A stretch of 8,648 nt of DNA, taken from NCBI GenBank assembly GCA_007128865.1, contig SKWP01000375.1, positions 1-8,648 on the forward strand, read 5' to 3'. Source of the stretch: Paracoccaceae bacterium. GTDB lineage: Bacteria; Pseudomonadota; Alphaproteobacteria; Rhodobacterales; Rhodobacteraceae. A model generated the notes under the pieces. That model was not told the origin of the DNA and searched no databases. It saw only the letters and a program-made list of their open reading frames with translations. A program made the translations under genes and the position numbers. This document shows, one piece after another, positions 1-7,116 of the stretch. Each line of letters starts with the position of its first letter. Positions within the stretch are counted from its first letter, which is position 1.

Positions 1-133
1 AACCCCTGCCGGTCGCTTTGGAAGGCGCGAGCGGGGCAATTGTTCGGCGCCCGACGAATGGTTCCCTTCTGCGCCGCGCGCCAAAGGCATGACGGGCCGC
101 TTTGCGGGGGCGGAGCGGGCATTGAACGAAAGC

Positions 134-336
134 GCGCAACACAGGGCGGTGCCCGACCGCCGGGTGGGCGCTGAATCCTGGATGGCCGGGCGGTTTATGG
201 TGCAAGAACATCCGACGGCGCCACTGCTTGCACCGTTGCAGGGCGCCCGCCCGTCGTGCCGAAGGCACGCCTGCGGCGTGACGGGGGCGGTCGGGCGCGG
301 CCCGGCGGCGCTGCGCGCCTTGATTCCGGGCCAGGA
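134..336 (+). repeat. Dispersed GC-rich intergenic repeat, copy 1
   Basis: Two blocks are shared, in the same order, with the minus strand near 7564-7644. Block A (134-159) matches 7644-7619 at 24 of 26 bases. Block B (284-336) matches 7616-7564 at 52 of 53 bases, by eye. Here the blocks are 124 nt apart; in copy 2 they are only 2 nt apart, so this copy carries extra sequence or the other has lost it. Block B contains short GC-rich hairpins such as GGCGC-TGC-GCGCC. No transposase, target-site duplication or terminal inverted repeat is visible, so a REP-like non-autonomous intergenic element is the best description. This copy lies downstream of the phosphatase gene. Confidence 0.8.
255..280. 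repeat. Two overlapping, mutually exclusive hairpins
   Basis: CGTGCC-GAA-GGCACG (255-269) and CACGCC-TGC-GGCGTG (266-280) each form a perfect 6-bp stem with a 3-nt loop. They share bases 266-269, so only one can form at a time. They sit inside repeat copy 1 and have no counterpart in copy 2. No T-tract follows on either strand, so an intrinsic terminator is not supported; the structure may slow or block read-through from the minus-strand phosphatase gene. Confidence 0.5.
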
Positions 337-526
337 GTGCCAATAGCCAACCGTCCGCTTTGGGCTCCGAACCGCCATCGGGCGGCTTCTGCCGGGCGGC
401 CCGCGCCATCGGATGGATTTCCGACGTGATCCGCCACTTTCCGGATCAGCCACGGCCCGCAGTTCCCGACCCACGCGGCCGGCGCTTTCTGCGATAGGGC
501 CGCAGCATTGCGACGCTGCTCACGGC

Positions 527-1804
527 TCAATCCGCGGGCGGATCGCGTTCCAGGATGCAGCAGGAGACGTCGTCGGGAAAGTCGCTGGTGCCCGAATGGG
601 CGGCGAGCGCCTTGACCAGCGCGCCGGAAAAGGCCTCTCCCCGGTAGTCGCGCAGCCGGTAGAGCAACGCGTGCAGCCGCGCCTCGCCCAGTTCGCTGCC
701 ATCGGGGTCAGGGCATTCCTCGATCCCGTCGGACATCAGGATAAGCCTGTCTCCCGGGGCCAGTTGGCATTCGAAACCGTCGTGCTGCGCATCGGCCAGA
801 AGCCCCAGCGGCAGGCCACCGCTGCCCAGCCGCTCGACCCGGCCGTCGGCACGCTGCACCAACGGATGCGGATGGCCGGCCTGCACCAGGCGCAGCCGGC
901 CGCTGCCAAGATCGGCTTCGGCATAGGCGAGGGTGCAATAGTGATCGGTGCGGATCTCGTCGAGCAGCACACGGTTGATCCTTGCTGCCACTTCGGCGGG
1001 GTCACGCGGCCTGACAACCCCGTTCGCGCAATGGCTGAGCGCAAGGTTCTGCGCCGGGGCAGCAGCCGGGAACAGCCCGGCAAGCCGCGCCGACAGAAGC
1101 GCCGATGTCACCCCGTGGCCCGATACATCAAAGGCATAAAGACCGATCCTGCGCGCATCGATCTGAAAGAACCCGACCAGATCGCCACCCACATGGCCGC
1201 TGGGATGCAGCAGCAGCGAAACCGAAGCCGTGCCGAATCGCCGGTGGTTTTCCCGCAGCAGCGATTGTTGCAGCGCCCGCGCCTGAACCAGATCATGGTC
1301 GAGCGAGTCATAGACCGTCTGCAGGCGTGCGAGCGTGTCCGAGACAAGGCGGTTCTTGCGGGTCAGCTCGCGCTCCATGTGCAGGATACGTTCCCCTGCA
1401 CGGATGCGCGCCCGCAGTTCGGCGGGATTGACCGGTTTCGACAGAAAGTCGTCGGCGCCGGCATCGAGGCCGCAGGCAACGGCCGTCTTGTCGCTTTTCG
1501 AGGTCAGAAGGATGAAATAGCCATAGTTTTCATGGTTCAGTTGCCGGAAGGCACGGCAGAATTCGACCCCGGACATGCCCGGCATCATCCAGTCTGACAG
1601 CACGAGATCAACCGGTTCGGACCGACAGAGTTCCAGCGCCTGCATGCCGCCTGACGCCTGCCGCACATGATAGCCCCAGGACTTCAGTGCAGCAGTCAAC
1701 AACATGCGCTGGGCCGCGCTGTCATCCACAACCAGCGCGGTCCTGCCCGTTGTCGGCGCAGATTGGCCCGAAGGTGCCGCAGCGTTACGGGGCAGGGCAG
1801 TCAC
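527..1804 (-). CDS. Response regulator with PP2C/SpoIIE-type phosphatase output domain
   Basis: This 425-residue cytoplasmic signalling protein joins a receiver domain to a serine/threonine phosphatase. The receiver (about 22-140) has the acidic pair D27-D28, phospho-acceptor D71 in SDWMMPG, T101 and K123 in SKP. A helical, probably coiled-coil linker (about 140-185) leads to a PPM/SpoIIE domain with metal-binding motifs GGD (206-208), DVSGHG (226-231), SDG (358-360) and DD (411-412), so it looks catalytically intact. Proteins of this build (RsbU, RbaY) usually dephosphorylate an anti-sigma-factor antagonist in a partner-switch pathway when the receiver is phosphorylated; no antagonist or anti-sigma kinase gene lies in this window. 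The start is GTG at 1804, preceded by AAGGTG 5 nt upstream. It is divergent from the Hpt gene, which could supply its phosphoryl group. The family call is certain; the target is unknown. Confidence 0.95.
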   Translation of the reverse strand: MTALPRNAAAPSGQSAPTTGRTALVVDDSAAQRMLLTAALKSWGYHVRQASGGMQALELCRSEPVDLVLSDWMMPGMSGVEFCRAFRQLNHENYGYFILLTSKSDKTAVACGLDAGADDFLSKPVNPAELRARIRAGERILHMERELTRKNRLVSDTLARLQTVYDSLDHDLVQARALQQSLLRENHRRFGTASVSLLLHPSGHVGGDLVGFFQIDARRIGLYAFDVSGHGVTSALLSARLAGLFPAAAPAQNLALSHCANGVVRPRDPAEVAARINRVLLDEIRTDHYCTLAYAEADLGSGRLRLVQAGHPHPLVQRADGRVERLGSGGLPLGLLADAQHDGFECQLAPGDRLILMSDGIEECPDPDGSELGEARLHALLYRLRDYRGEAFSGALVKALAAHSGTSDFPDDVSCCILERDPPAD

Positions 1805-1972
1805 TATGTCACCTTTCCAGCATCATGCGGGGTGAGGTAAGATAACTCCATTAAACTGCGGTAAATCCCGGCATGCTACGGAACGGAACCAAGAGGGTTC
1901 GGGCAGGCACCGGCGGGCCCGCTGGAAACGAGGGCGATGCCTCTGGCGCGCTCCTGATTGCGGAGGCAGATA
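1805..1972. promoter_or_regulatory. Divergent intergenic region with CtrA-like site
   Basis: These 168 bases separate the divergent phosphatase and Hpt genes and must hold both promoters. TTAA-ACTGCGG-TAAA at 1851-1865 matches 7 of the 8 fixed bases of the CtrA consensus TTAA-N7-TTAA. It lies about 47 nt upstream of the phosphatase start and about 107 nt upstream of the Hpt start. Clear sigma-70 hexamers are not obvious. The Hpt ribosome binding site is GGAGG at 1962-1966. The CtrA assignment is inference from one motif match in a region that is locally AT-richer than its surroundings. Confidence 0.35.
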
Positions 1973-2299
1973 GTGATAGACTGGCAGAGAGTTACCGAGT
2001 TGCGAGAGGAAGTCGGCGAAGACGCGTTTTCGGAAATCGTCGCGATGTTTCTCGAAGAAGTCGAAGAAGTGCTTGACCGGCTATCCGAAGCACCCGATCC
2101 GGGCCGGCTGGAACAGGATCTGCATTTCCTCAAGGGCAGCAGCCTGAACCTCGGGTTTCGCGGGATGAGCGAGCTCTGTGCCTCGGGCGAGGCGCGCGCG
2201 GCCTCCGGCGGTGCCGACGGTGTCGATGTCGAACCGATCCGGCAAAGCTATGTCGAGGCCCGATCACAGCTGCTGGAACGCTATCCGCCCGGCAGCTGA
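1973..2299 (+). CDS. Stand-alone Hpt histidine phosphotransfer protein
   Basis: This 108-residue, all-helical protein has the Hpt signature HFLKGSS at 51-57, with H51 as the expected phosphorylated histidine. Small single-domain Hpt proteins shuttle phosphoryl groups between receiver domains or from a hybrid kinase to a response regulator. I chose the GTG at 1973 because GGAGG (1962-1966) lies 6 nt upstream and the protein then begins MIDWQRV, a typical start for this family. A TTG at 1958 would add five residues but would place the ribosome binding site inside the gene. The divergent receiver-phosphatase gene is the natural candidate partner. It converges with htpX, leaving 31 nt without a recognisable terminator. 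No kinase is present in the window, so the donor is unknown. Confidence 0.92.
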   Translation: MIDWQRVTELREEVGEDAFSEIVAMFLEEVEEVLDRLSEAPDPGRLEQDLHFLKGSSLNLGFRGMSELCASGEARAASGGADGVDVEPIRQSYVEARSQLLERYPPGS

Positions 2300-2330
2300 G
2301 CCAAACACCCTGCCGCCATGCCCTGCGTGA

Positions 2331-3209
2331 TCAGCCCCAGGGGCCGCCGGGCCGCGCCGGCCGCCGCGTGGCCCCGGGCGCCATGGCCCGCAACGCACGA
2401 ACCCGGTTTTCGGTCGCGGGGTGGGTCGAAAACAGGCGATCATGCGCGTGGGCATGCAGCGGATTGATGATGAACATATGCGCCGTCGCCGGGTTGCGTT
2501 CGGCGCTGTTCAGGTCGATCCGCGCCGCGCCCGCCTGAATCCGTTCCAGCGCGTCGGCCAGCCAGTGCGGATTGCCGCAGATTTCGGCGCCCACCCTGTC
2601 GGCCTCGTATTCGCGCGACCGGGAAATCGCCATCTGTACCAGCGCCGCCGCCATCGGCGCCAGGATCATCATCGCCAGCAATCCGATGATGCCCAGCGGG
2701 CTGTCGCGGCGGTTGCCGAAGAACAGCGCGAAATTCGCCAGCATCGAAATCGCACCGGCAAAGGTTGCGGTCACCGTCATGATGGCGGTGTCGTAGTTGC
2801 GGATATGGGCCAGTTCATGGGCCATCACGCCGGCGACCTCTTCGCGGCTCAGCCGGCGCATCAGCCCGGTCGTCGCGGCAACCGCCGCGTTTTCGGGGTT
2901 GCGGCCGGTGGCAAAGGCGTTTGGCTGGTCTTCGTCGATGATGAAGACCGCCGGGACCGGCATGCCGGCGCGGCTGGCCAGATCGGCAACCATCCGCTGG
3001 AGTTCGAGCCCGTCCCGGGTATCGGCGGGCCGGGCATTGTGCATGCGCAGCACCATCTTGTCCGAGTTCCACCATGCAAAGGCGTTCATGGCGCCGGCAA
3101 CCAGAAGCGCCACCACCACGCCGGTACCGCCGGCGACAAGCGCGCCAAGGCCCATCACCAGTGCCGTCATCGCCGCCATCAGGATCGCGGTGCGGAAATA
3201 GCCGGTCAT
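2331..3209 (-). CDS. htpX: Protease HtpX, membrane-bound zinc metalloprotease (M48)
   Basis: HtpX is an inner-membrane protease of the M48 family that helps degrade damaged membrane proteins, working alongside FtsH. The 292-residue product shows two N-terminal hydrophobic segments (about 5-45), the zinc site HELAH at 131-135 with catalytic E132, two further hydrophobic segments (about 145-165 and 172-195), and the third zinc ligand E200 in the motif [10 protein letters not shown]. Length and domain order are normal for the family; the C-terminus is rich in Arg, Pro and Gly. The ATG at 3209 is preceded by a GGGGGTG-like ribosome binding site. The same reading frame extends upstream antisense-free through the thpR region, but that extension has no protein-like character. 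It lies 70 nt downstream of thpR on the same strand, with a candidate heat-shock promoter in the gap. Confidence 0.97.
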   Translation of the reverse strand: MTGYFRTAILMAAMTALVMGLGALVAGGTGVVVALLVAGAMNAFAWWNSDKMVLRMHNARPADTRDGLELQRMVADLASRAGMPVPAVFIIDEDQPNAFATGRNPENAAVAATTGLMRRLSREEVAGVMAHELAHIRNYDTAIMTVTATFAGAISMLANFALFFGNRRDSPLGIIGLLAMMILAPMAAALVQMAISRSREYEADRVGAEICGNPHWLADALERIQAGAARIDLNSAERNPATAHMFIINPLHAHAHDRLFSTHPATENRVRALRAMAPGATRRPARPGGPWG

Positions 3210-3231
3210 CGTCGGTTCACCCCCGTGGTTT

Positions 3232-3271
3232 TCCAGCGCTGGATATGGTTTCGGCGCGGCCGGCTTGCAAG
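3232..3271 (-). promoter_or_regulatory. Candidate sigma-32-type promoter for htpX, with palindrome
   Basis: On the minus strand, CTTGCA (3271-3266) is followed after 17 nt by CCATAT (3248-3243). This resembles the RpoH heat-shock consensus (CTTGAA-type -35, CCATNT-type -10) at a normal spacing. Transcription would start near 3236, about 27 nt before the htpX ATG. A perfect 12-bp palindrome TCCAGCGCTGGA (3232-3243) lies at the predicted start site and could be an operator or chance. E. coli htpX is known to be heat-shock induced, which fits; the promoter itself is predicted only from the motif. Confidence 0.45.
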
Positions 3272-3279
3272 CGCCGGGT

Positions 3280-3816
3280 TCAGCCCAGCGGATAGCGCGC
3301 AAGTTCGTCGTATTCTGCGCCATCGGCGCGCAGGTGCGAACGGTAGAGCGAAAACGAAGCCACCTCGAATGCCGGCATTCCCAGTGGACCGATGCCTGCC
3401 ACCGCGCGTTCCAGCCGAAGCTGATCAGCCTCTTCGGGATTGAACCGCGCCAGGGTGACATGCGGCACGAAGCGACGCGATTCGAGCGCGATTCCACAAT
3501 CCCGGGCAGCCCGTGCAACCTTGGCCGCAAGCCGGTCCAGCAGGGGTTCGGGCGCAAACCTGACATGGATGTTGCGGGGTCTCGACCCACCGAACACACC
3601 CAGCGAATCGGGTTGCAGGCTGAAGCGCGGAACCGAAACCCCCGAAAGGGCCATGTCCAGCTCATCCAGCGCAGCGTTCCCGACATCGCCCAGAAAGGCA
3701 AGCGTCAGGTGGAAATTCTCGGGCGGCACCCGCCGGGGCAGTGGCAGGGCAACCTGCAGCAGCGTGAAGCGGCTGCGCACCGGATCGGGCAGTGAAAGAG
3801 CCAGGAAGACACGCAC
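3280..3816 (-). CDS. thpR: RNA 2',3'-cyclic phosphodiesterase (2'-5' RNA ligase family)
   Basis: This is a member of the 2H phosphoesterase superfamily. It opens 2',3'-cyclic phosphates on RNA ends and can join tRNA halves by a 2'-5' bond in vitro. The 178-residue product carries both catalytic HxTx motifs, HLTL at 36-39 and HVTL at 119-122 (within [10 protein letters not shown]), and the family start [10 protein letters not shown]. Length is normal for ThpR. The start is GTG at 3816, with a GAGGGGG ribosome binding site that overlaps the stop codon of the upstream cyclodeaminase gene; the two genes are 12 nt apart, so translation is probably linked. The physiological substrate in bacteria is unclear. 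Confidence 0.93.
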   Translation of the reverse strand: MRVFLALSLPDPVRSRFTLLQVALPLPRRVPPENFHLTLAFLGDVGNAALDELDMALSGVSVPRFSLQPDSLGVFGGSRPRNIHVRFAPEPLLDRLAAKVARAARDCGIALESRRFVPHVTLARFNPEEADQLRLERAVAGIGPLGMPAFEVASFSLYRSHLRADGAEYDELARYPLG

Positions 3817-3828
3817 CGGATTGCCCCC

Positions 3829-4755
3829 TCAGCCCATTGATGCGCGCCAGCGGTCGAGCATGTACCGGGCTGTCATGAGATCCAGATGTGCGCCGCCGCC
3901 GTTCTTGGCAAGCGTGATCTCGTCCGGGCCTCGGCGGGCAAAGCTGCCGCCAGCGATATCGTAGTAATCCGCGACCACATCCTCGGGCCCGATCACGCCG
4001 CGCGCGATCGGATCCCTGAGCTCGCCGATATGCTCGATTGTGGTGGCCCGCGCATCGACAAAGACGCGGCCGCGGCGCAGCGCGGTGTCGTCGGCCTCGC
4101 GCATGTCGGGACGATAGGCGCCGATCAGGTCGATGTGCTGGCCGGGCTGCAGCCAGTCGCCACGCAACACCGGTTCGGAGGACATGGTTGCGGTGCAGAC
4201 GATATCGGCGGAACGCACGGCGGCTTCGGCATCGCGGGTCGCCACCGCCGCGGAATGGCGCGCGGCCAGCCGCTCGGCCCCTTCCGGCGTGCGGTTCCAG
4301 ATGCTGAAACTGGCGCCGGGGAAAGCCGCCGAATATGCGGCGATCATCGAACCCGCCACCGCTCCGGCACCGAGAATCGCGATCTGCCGGCTTTCGGGCC
4401 GTGCCAGAAGCCGTGCGGCAAGCAGGCTGTCGGCGGCCGTCTTCCAGCGGGTCACCAGATGAAAATCGAGCATCGCCTCGAGCGTGCCGTCGCCGTCGGC
4501 ATAAAGCGAAACGCCGCCATTGACCGCCGGTTTTCCGGCCTCCCGGTTACCCGGAAAGATGGTCGCCGATTTCACCGCGATGCCAAGCCCGTCGATCCAG
4601 GCGGCGCGCGACAGAAGCGTATCCTCGCCTCGGTACAGAAACGAATCGCGCACCTCGGCCCGGGGCCGCAGATGGCCCGCGCGCAGGGCCTCGGTCAGGG
4701 CGATCCAGTCCAGATGCGGCTCGACCCCGGCATCGATAAAGGCTGGCAGGCTCAT
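3829..4755 (-). CDS. Ornithine cyclodeaminase/mu-crystallin family NAD(P)-dependent enzyme
   Basis: The 308-residue protein belongs to the ornithine cyclodeaminase/mu-crystallin fold. It has a substrate-binding lysine (K62 in AVKSATIFPGN), the segment R103-W-K-T-A-A which contacts substrate in relatives, a Rossmann dinucleotide-binding loop GAGAVA at 129-134, and the conserved IGAYRPDMRE at 211-220. Family members include ornithine cyclodeaminase, delta1-pyrroline-2-carboxylate reductase, alanine dehydrogenase and other imine reductases. The C-terminal segment TLAKNGGGAHLDL differs from the usual F-K-S-x-G form, so the exact substrate cannot be named; an imino-acid reductase is as likely as a cyclodeaminase. 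The start ATG at 4755 overlaps the HAD stop codon (ATGA), showing translational coupling. It is not accompanied by proline or hydroxyproline catabolic genes. Confidence 0.92.
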   Translation of the reverse strand: MSLPAFIDAGVEPHLDWIALTEALRAGHLRPRAEVRDSFLYRGEDTLLSRAAWIDGLGIAVKSATIFPGNREAGKPAVNGGVSLYADGDGTLEAMLDFHLVTRWKTAADSLLAARLLARPESRQIAILGAGAVAGSMIAAYSAAFPGASFSIWNRTPEGAERLAARHSAAVATRDAEAAVRSADIVCTATMSSEPVLRGDWLQPGQHIDLIGAYRPDMREADDTALRRGRVFVDARATTIEHIGELRDPIARGVIGPEDVVADYYDIAGGSFARRGPDEITLAKNGGGAHLDLMTARYMLDRWRASMG

Positions 4756-5387
4756 TGCTTTGCTCCTTGTGCCGGTATCGGCAACCCCTCGGACGCGAGC
4801 CTTTCGGCAAGGCCCGCGACACTGTCGAACACATGCCCGCGCCAGCCGCGCGCCTCGGCAGCGGCGATGTTTTCGGGCCGGTCATCGATGAACAGCAGGC
4901 TTTCCGGCGCAAGCCCGCTGTCGGCTTCGACATGGGCATAGATGGCGGCTTCGGGCTTCATCAACCCCAGATGGCCGGAAATGTAGCGCCGGTCGAAGGC
5001 GGCAAGGAATGGATAGTGGCGCTCGGCAATGGCGAATGTCTCGACCCCGAAATTCGAAAGCGCCAGCACCGGGACGCCGGCCTCGCGCAAGGCCAGCAGC
5101 AGCGCGACCGACCCTTCGATGGACGGCGACGCCATGTCGATCCAGCGATCGTGCCAAAGCCGGATCTGCGCTGCCCGGCCCGGATGCCGTGCCGCCAGGG
5201 CAAGCACCGATTCCAGAAACGGCGCCCCGCGGTCGAGTGCTGCATTCATCCCGTCGAGATCGACCTCGTCAAAGAGCCTCGCACGTTCCTGCGCGCCGAT
5301 GGACGCATCATACATGCGCGCCGGATTCCACTCGATCAGGACATTGCCGATGTCGAACACCACGGCAGCCGGCGGCGAAGGTGGCAT
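4752..5387 (-). CDS. HAD-superfamily phosphatase, subfamily IA
   Basis: The 211-residue cytoplasmic protein shows the four HAD motifs: motif I FDIGN with nucleophile D12, motif II S111-N112, motif III K144 in LGLMKPEAAIY, and motif IV FIDDRPEN with D168-D169. An alpha-helical cap lies at about 20-90. Motif I reads D-x-G instead of D-x-D, so the usual second (acid/base) aspartate is replaced by glycine, as in E. coli YihX, a glucose-1-phosphate phosphatase. That makes a sugar-phosphate substrate plausible, but it is not shown. The ATG at 5387 has GGAG 7 nt upstream. It lies 51 nt downstream of the TetR gene and is fused by ATGA overlap to the cyclodeaminase gene, suggesting a shared metabolic step. 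Confidence 0.92.
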   Translation of the reverse strand: MPPSPPAAVVFDIGNVLIEWNPARMYDASIGAQERARLFDEVDLDGMNAALDRGAPFLESVLALAARHPGRAAQIRLWHDRWIDMASPSIEGSVALLLALREAGVPVLALSNFGVETFAIAERHYPFLAAFDRRYISGHLGLMKPEAAIYAHVEADSGLAPESLLFIDDRPENIAAAEARGWRGHVFDSVAGLAERLASEGLPIPAQGAKQ

Positions 5388-5438
5388 ATGGGAACTCCGG
5401 TCAGGAAACCAGGGCGCGCGCGGATTGAAAAGGCCGGC

Positions 5439-6068
5439 TCAGGGCGCGGTACCAACCCTATAGCGCGCCAGAAATGTAGCGACGGCCCCAGCCACAACCC
5501 TCTCGATCTCGTCCCCGGAAAAGACGGTCTGGACGTTGAAATTGACCCGATCGGCCAGATCGGCATGGCACAGCATCACAAACTGGTCGGCGGCCAGGTT
5601 CACATCATCAATGACCAGCACCCCGGCCGCGCAACAGGCCTGCAGGAACTCGCCCAGCTGTTCGCGGGCAAAGGCGGGGCCGGACAGATAGAATTCGCGC
5701 CCCAGCTCGGGAAAGCGGGCCGATTCCGCCACGGCAATCCGGTGCACGTTGCGGCCGAAGTCGGAGATGTAGAAATCCACGATCCGCCGGGCGGCATGGC
5801 GCAGGACAGCCTCGGGGCTGGCATCGATATCGACCACCTTGCGCGCCTCGTCCACCTGACGCCGGCATTCGGCGCGCACCACTTCGAGAAACAGCAGGCG
5901 CTTGTCGGGAAAGTAGCTGTAAAGCGTGGCTTTCGAGACCCCGGCGACGCGCGCGATCTCGTCCACGCTGGCACCTTCGTATCCGCAGGACATGAACACA
6001 TCGCGCGCCCCGTCGAGCACCTGATCATACTTTCGGCCACGACGGATTGCGTTTGCTGGCTTGTTCAT
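5439..6068 (-). CDS. TetR/AcrR family transcriptional repressor
   Basis: The 209-residue protein has an N-terminal TetR helix-turn-helix (about 15-60; the recognition helix region is VAGVSKATLYSYFPDK) and a C-terminal ligand-binding and dimerisation domain of the AefR-like type, indicated by the segment IAVAESARFPELGREFY (111-127). The start ATG at 6068 gives MNKPANAIRRGRK, with AGGA close upstream. The same frame is open 40 codons further, but that stretch would cover the whole divergent control region, so I rejected it. It is divergent from the AEC permease with a candidate operator between them, and likely represses both itself and the permease. The downstream HAD gene may be co-transcribed. 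The ligand is unknown. Confidence 0.95.
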   Translation of the reverse strand: MNKPANAIRRGRKYDQVLDGARDVFMSCGYEGASVDEIARVAGVSKATLYSYFPDKRLLFLEVVRAECRRQVDEARKVVDIDASPEAVLRHAARRIVDFYISDFGRNVHRIAVAESARFPELGREFYLSGPAFAREQLGEFLQACCAAGVLVIDDVNLAADQFVMLCHADLADRVNFNVQTVFSGDEIERVVAGAVATFLARYRVGTAP

Positions 6069-6107
6069 CGTCCTGCGGCCTTTCGGATTGTCCGGGCACC
6101 AATGTAA

Positions 6108-6122
6108 ACTGACCGGTTCAGT
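6108..6122. promoter_or_regulatory. Candidate TetR operator between divergent regulator and permease
   Basis: ACTGA-CCGGT-TCAGT is a 15-bp inverted repeat with perfect 5-bp arms in the 118-nt gap between the divergent TetR and AEC genes. Its sequence (AAACTGACCGGT core) closely resembles operators of AcrR/TetR-type repressors. It lies 40 nt upstream of the TetR start and 64 nt upstream of the permease start, where it could cover both promoters. No strong -35/-10 pair could be picked on either strand. Confidence 0.6.
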
Positions 6123-6186
6123 ATCGACAAGCCCCGCGCTGTCGCATCGCGCTGGCTGGCGGTGCAGGCCCGTGTTAACCGGCGCC

Positions 6187-7116
6187 ATGCTTTCGACATT
6201 CCTCCAGTCGCTCCCGTTTTTCGCGTTGATCGGGCTTGGTTACGGGGCTGCCCGCACCGGGTTCTTTCCCCAATCCGCTACCGACCATCTGACCCGTTTC
6301 GTCTTTTACTTCGCGCTTTCCGCGATGCTTTTCGGATTTGCCGCCAACCTGTCACTGGGCGAAATCGTATCCGGTGAGTTCATCCTCGCCTATCTTCTGG
6401 CCAGCCTTGCGGTTTGGGCGCTGGTGGTGACGGTGGCGCTTGTGCGCCGCCGCCCGGCTGCCGAGGCGCTGGTCGAGGCGCAATGCGGCGTGGTCGGAAA
6501 CACCGGATTCCTGGGCGTTCCCTTGCTGGTGGCGCTACTGGGCCCGGCGGCCATCGGGCCGGTGATGATGGTGCTCGCCATCGATCTGGCCGTGTTTTCG
6601 AGCCTGTTTACAGTCCTGCTCACCCTGACCCGGGAAGGTCGCGCAACCATCGGCTTGCTCGGCGCGGTCGTCATGGGGGTGCTGCGAAACCCGATGATCG
6701 TCTCGATGGGCCTGGGACTTGGCTGGTCTGCGCTGGCACTGCCCCTGCCGGTACCGGCGGCGGAATTCCTTTCGGTGCTCGGCGCTGCTGCAACGCCCTG
6801 CGCGCTCTTTGCGATCGGTGCCTCGCTTGCCGGCCGCAGTACCGAAAGGCTGGCCGTTGCCGCGTGGCTGAGTTCGGCCAAGCTGGTGCTTCATCCGGCG
6901 GCGGTAGCAGTGGCTGCGCTGGTGATCTTTCCGGTGGAACCGGCGGCGGCCCTGGTCATGGTCGTTGCAGCCGCCCTGCCCGTTGCCGGCAATGTGTTCA
7001 TTCTTGCCCAGCATTACGGAACCGCACCGCAACGGGTCTCGACGGCAATCCTGGTTTCGCATGTGGCAGCGGTTGCAACCCTGCCGCTGGTCATCGCGCT
7101 GCTTCAAGGCGGTTAA
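6187..7116 (+). CDS. AEC family transporter (auxin efflux carrier-like permease)
   Basis: The 309-residue inner-membrane protein has about ten hydrophobic segments arranged as two five-helix halves, as in the auxin efflux carrier (AEC) family, which includes malonate/malate permeases such as MdcF. Family-typical sequences are FFALIGLGYGAARTGFF (11-27), GNTGFLGVPLL (104-114), RNPMI (167-171), ATPCALFAIGASLAG (202-216) and PVAGNVFILAQHYG (265-278). The likely substrate is a small organic anion, but it cannot be named from sequence. I chose the ATG at 6187 because MLSTFLQSLPFF matches the usual family start. It lacks a clear ribosome binding site; a GTG at 6172 is the alternative. It is divergent from the TetR gene that probably regulates it. 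Confidence 0.92.
   Translation: MLSTFLQSLPFFALIGLGYGAARTGFFPQSATDHLTRFVFYFALSAMLFGFAANLSLGEIVSGEFILAYLLASLAVWALVVTVALVRRRPAAEALVEAQCGVVGNTGFLGVPLLVALLGPAAIGPVMMVLAIDLAVFSSLFTVLLTLTREGRATIGLLGAVVMGVLRNPMIVSMGLGLGWSALALPLPVPAAEFLSVLGAAATPCALFAIGASLAGRSTERLAVAAWLSSAKLVLHPAAVAVAALVIFPVEPAAALVMVVAAALPVAGNVFILAQHYGTAPQRVSTAILVSHVAAVATLPLVIALLQGG

Larger units (their letters stand above)
1..526. other. Gene-poor region with repeat copy 1
   Basis: No convincing gene is visible here. A plus-strand frame is open from the left edge to the stop at 344-346, but its last third is simply the translation of the dispersed repeat also found near 7564-7644, and the rest matches no family I recognise. A minus-strand frame starting with TTG at 530 overlaps the phosphatase stop codon, but it too reads through the repeat and has irregular codon use. 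Visible structures are the repeat segments (134-159 and 284-336), two overlapping hairpins (255-280), and an 8-bp inverted repeat GGTGCAAG/CTTGCACC at 199-206 and 227-234 with a 20-nt loop. The stretch is probably intergenic repeat DNA, though the C-terminal end of a gene lying to the left cannot be excluded. Confidence 0.6.

Noticed and set aside
2..346. Plus-strand frame open from the left edge
   Set aside because: Its C-terminal portion is the dispersed repeat, and the same peptide-like string appears from copy 2, so it reads as repeat translation rather than a gene end.
195..530. 111-residue minus-strand frame whose TTG start overlaps the phosphatase stop
   Set aside because: The TTGA overlap looks like coupling, but there is no ribosome binding site evidence, codon use is irregular, and the second half is repeat DNA.
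413..1597. 394-residue plus-strand open frame antisense to the receiver-phosphatase gene
   Set aside because: It has no family resemblance, and the opposite strand has intact receiver and phosphatase motifs. Long antisense frames are expected in GC-rich genes.
2421..3443. 340-residue plus-strand open frame antisense to htpX and thpR
   Set aside because: It overlaps two clear genes with intact catalytic motifs and is rich in Arg, His and Gln like a GC-driven shadow.
3886..4941. 351-residue plus-strand open frame antisense to the cyclodeaminase-family gene
   Set aside because: The minus-strand protein has a clean Rossmann motif and start; the plus frame looks like a shadow.
4755..6107. 450-residue plus-strand open frame across the HAD and TetR genes
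   Set aside because: It spans two unrelated minus-strand genes and their gap, with no recognisable domain.
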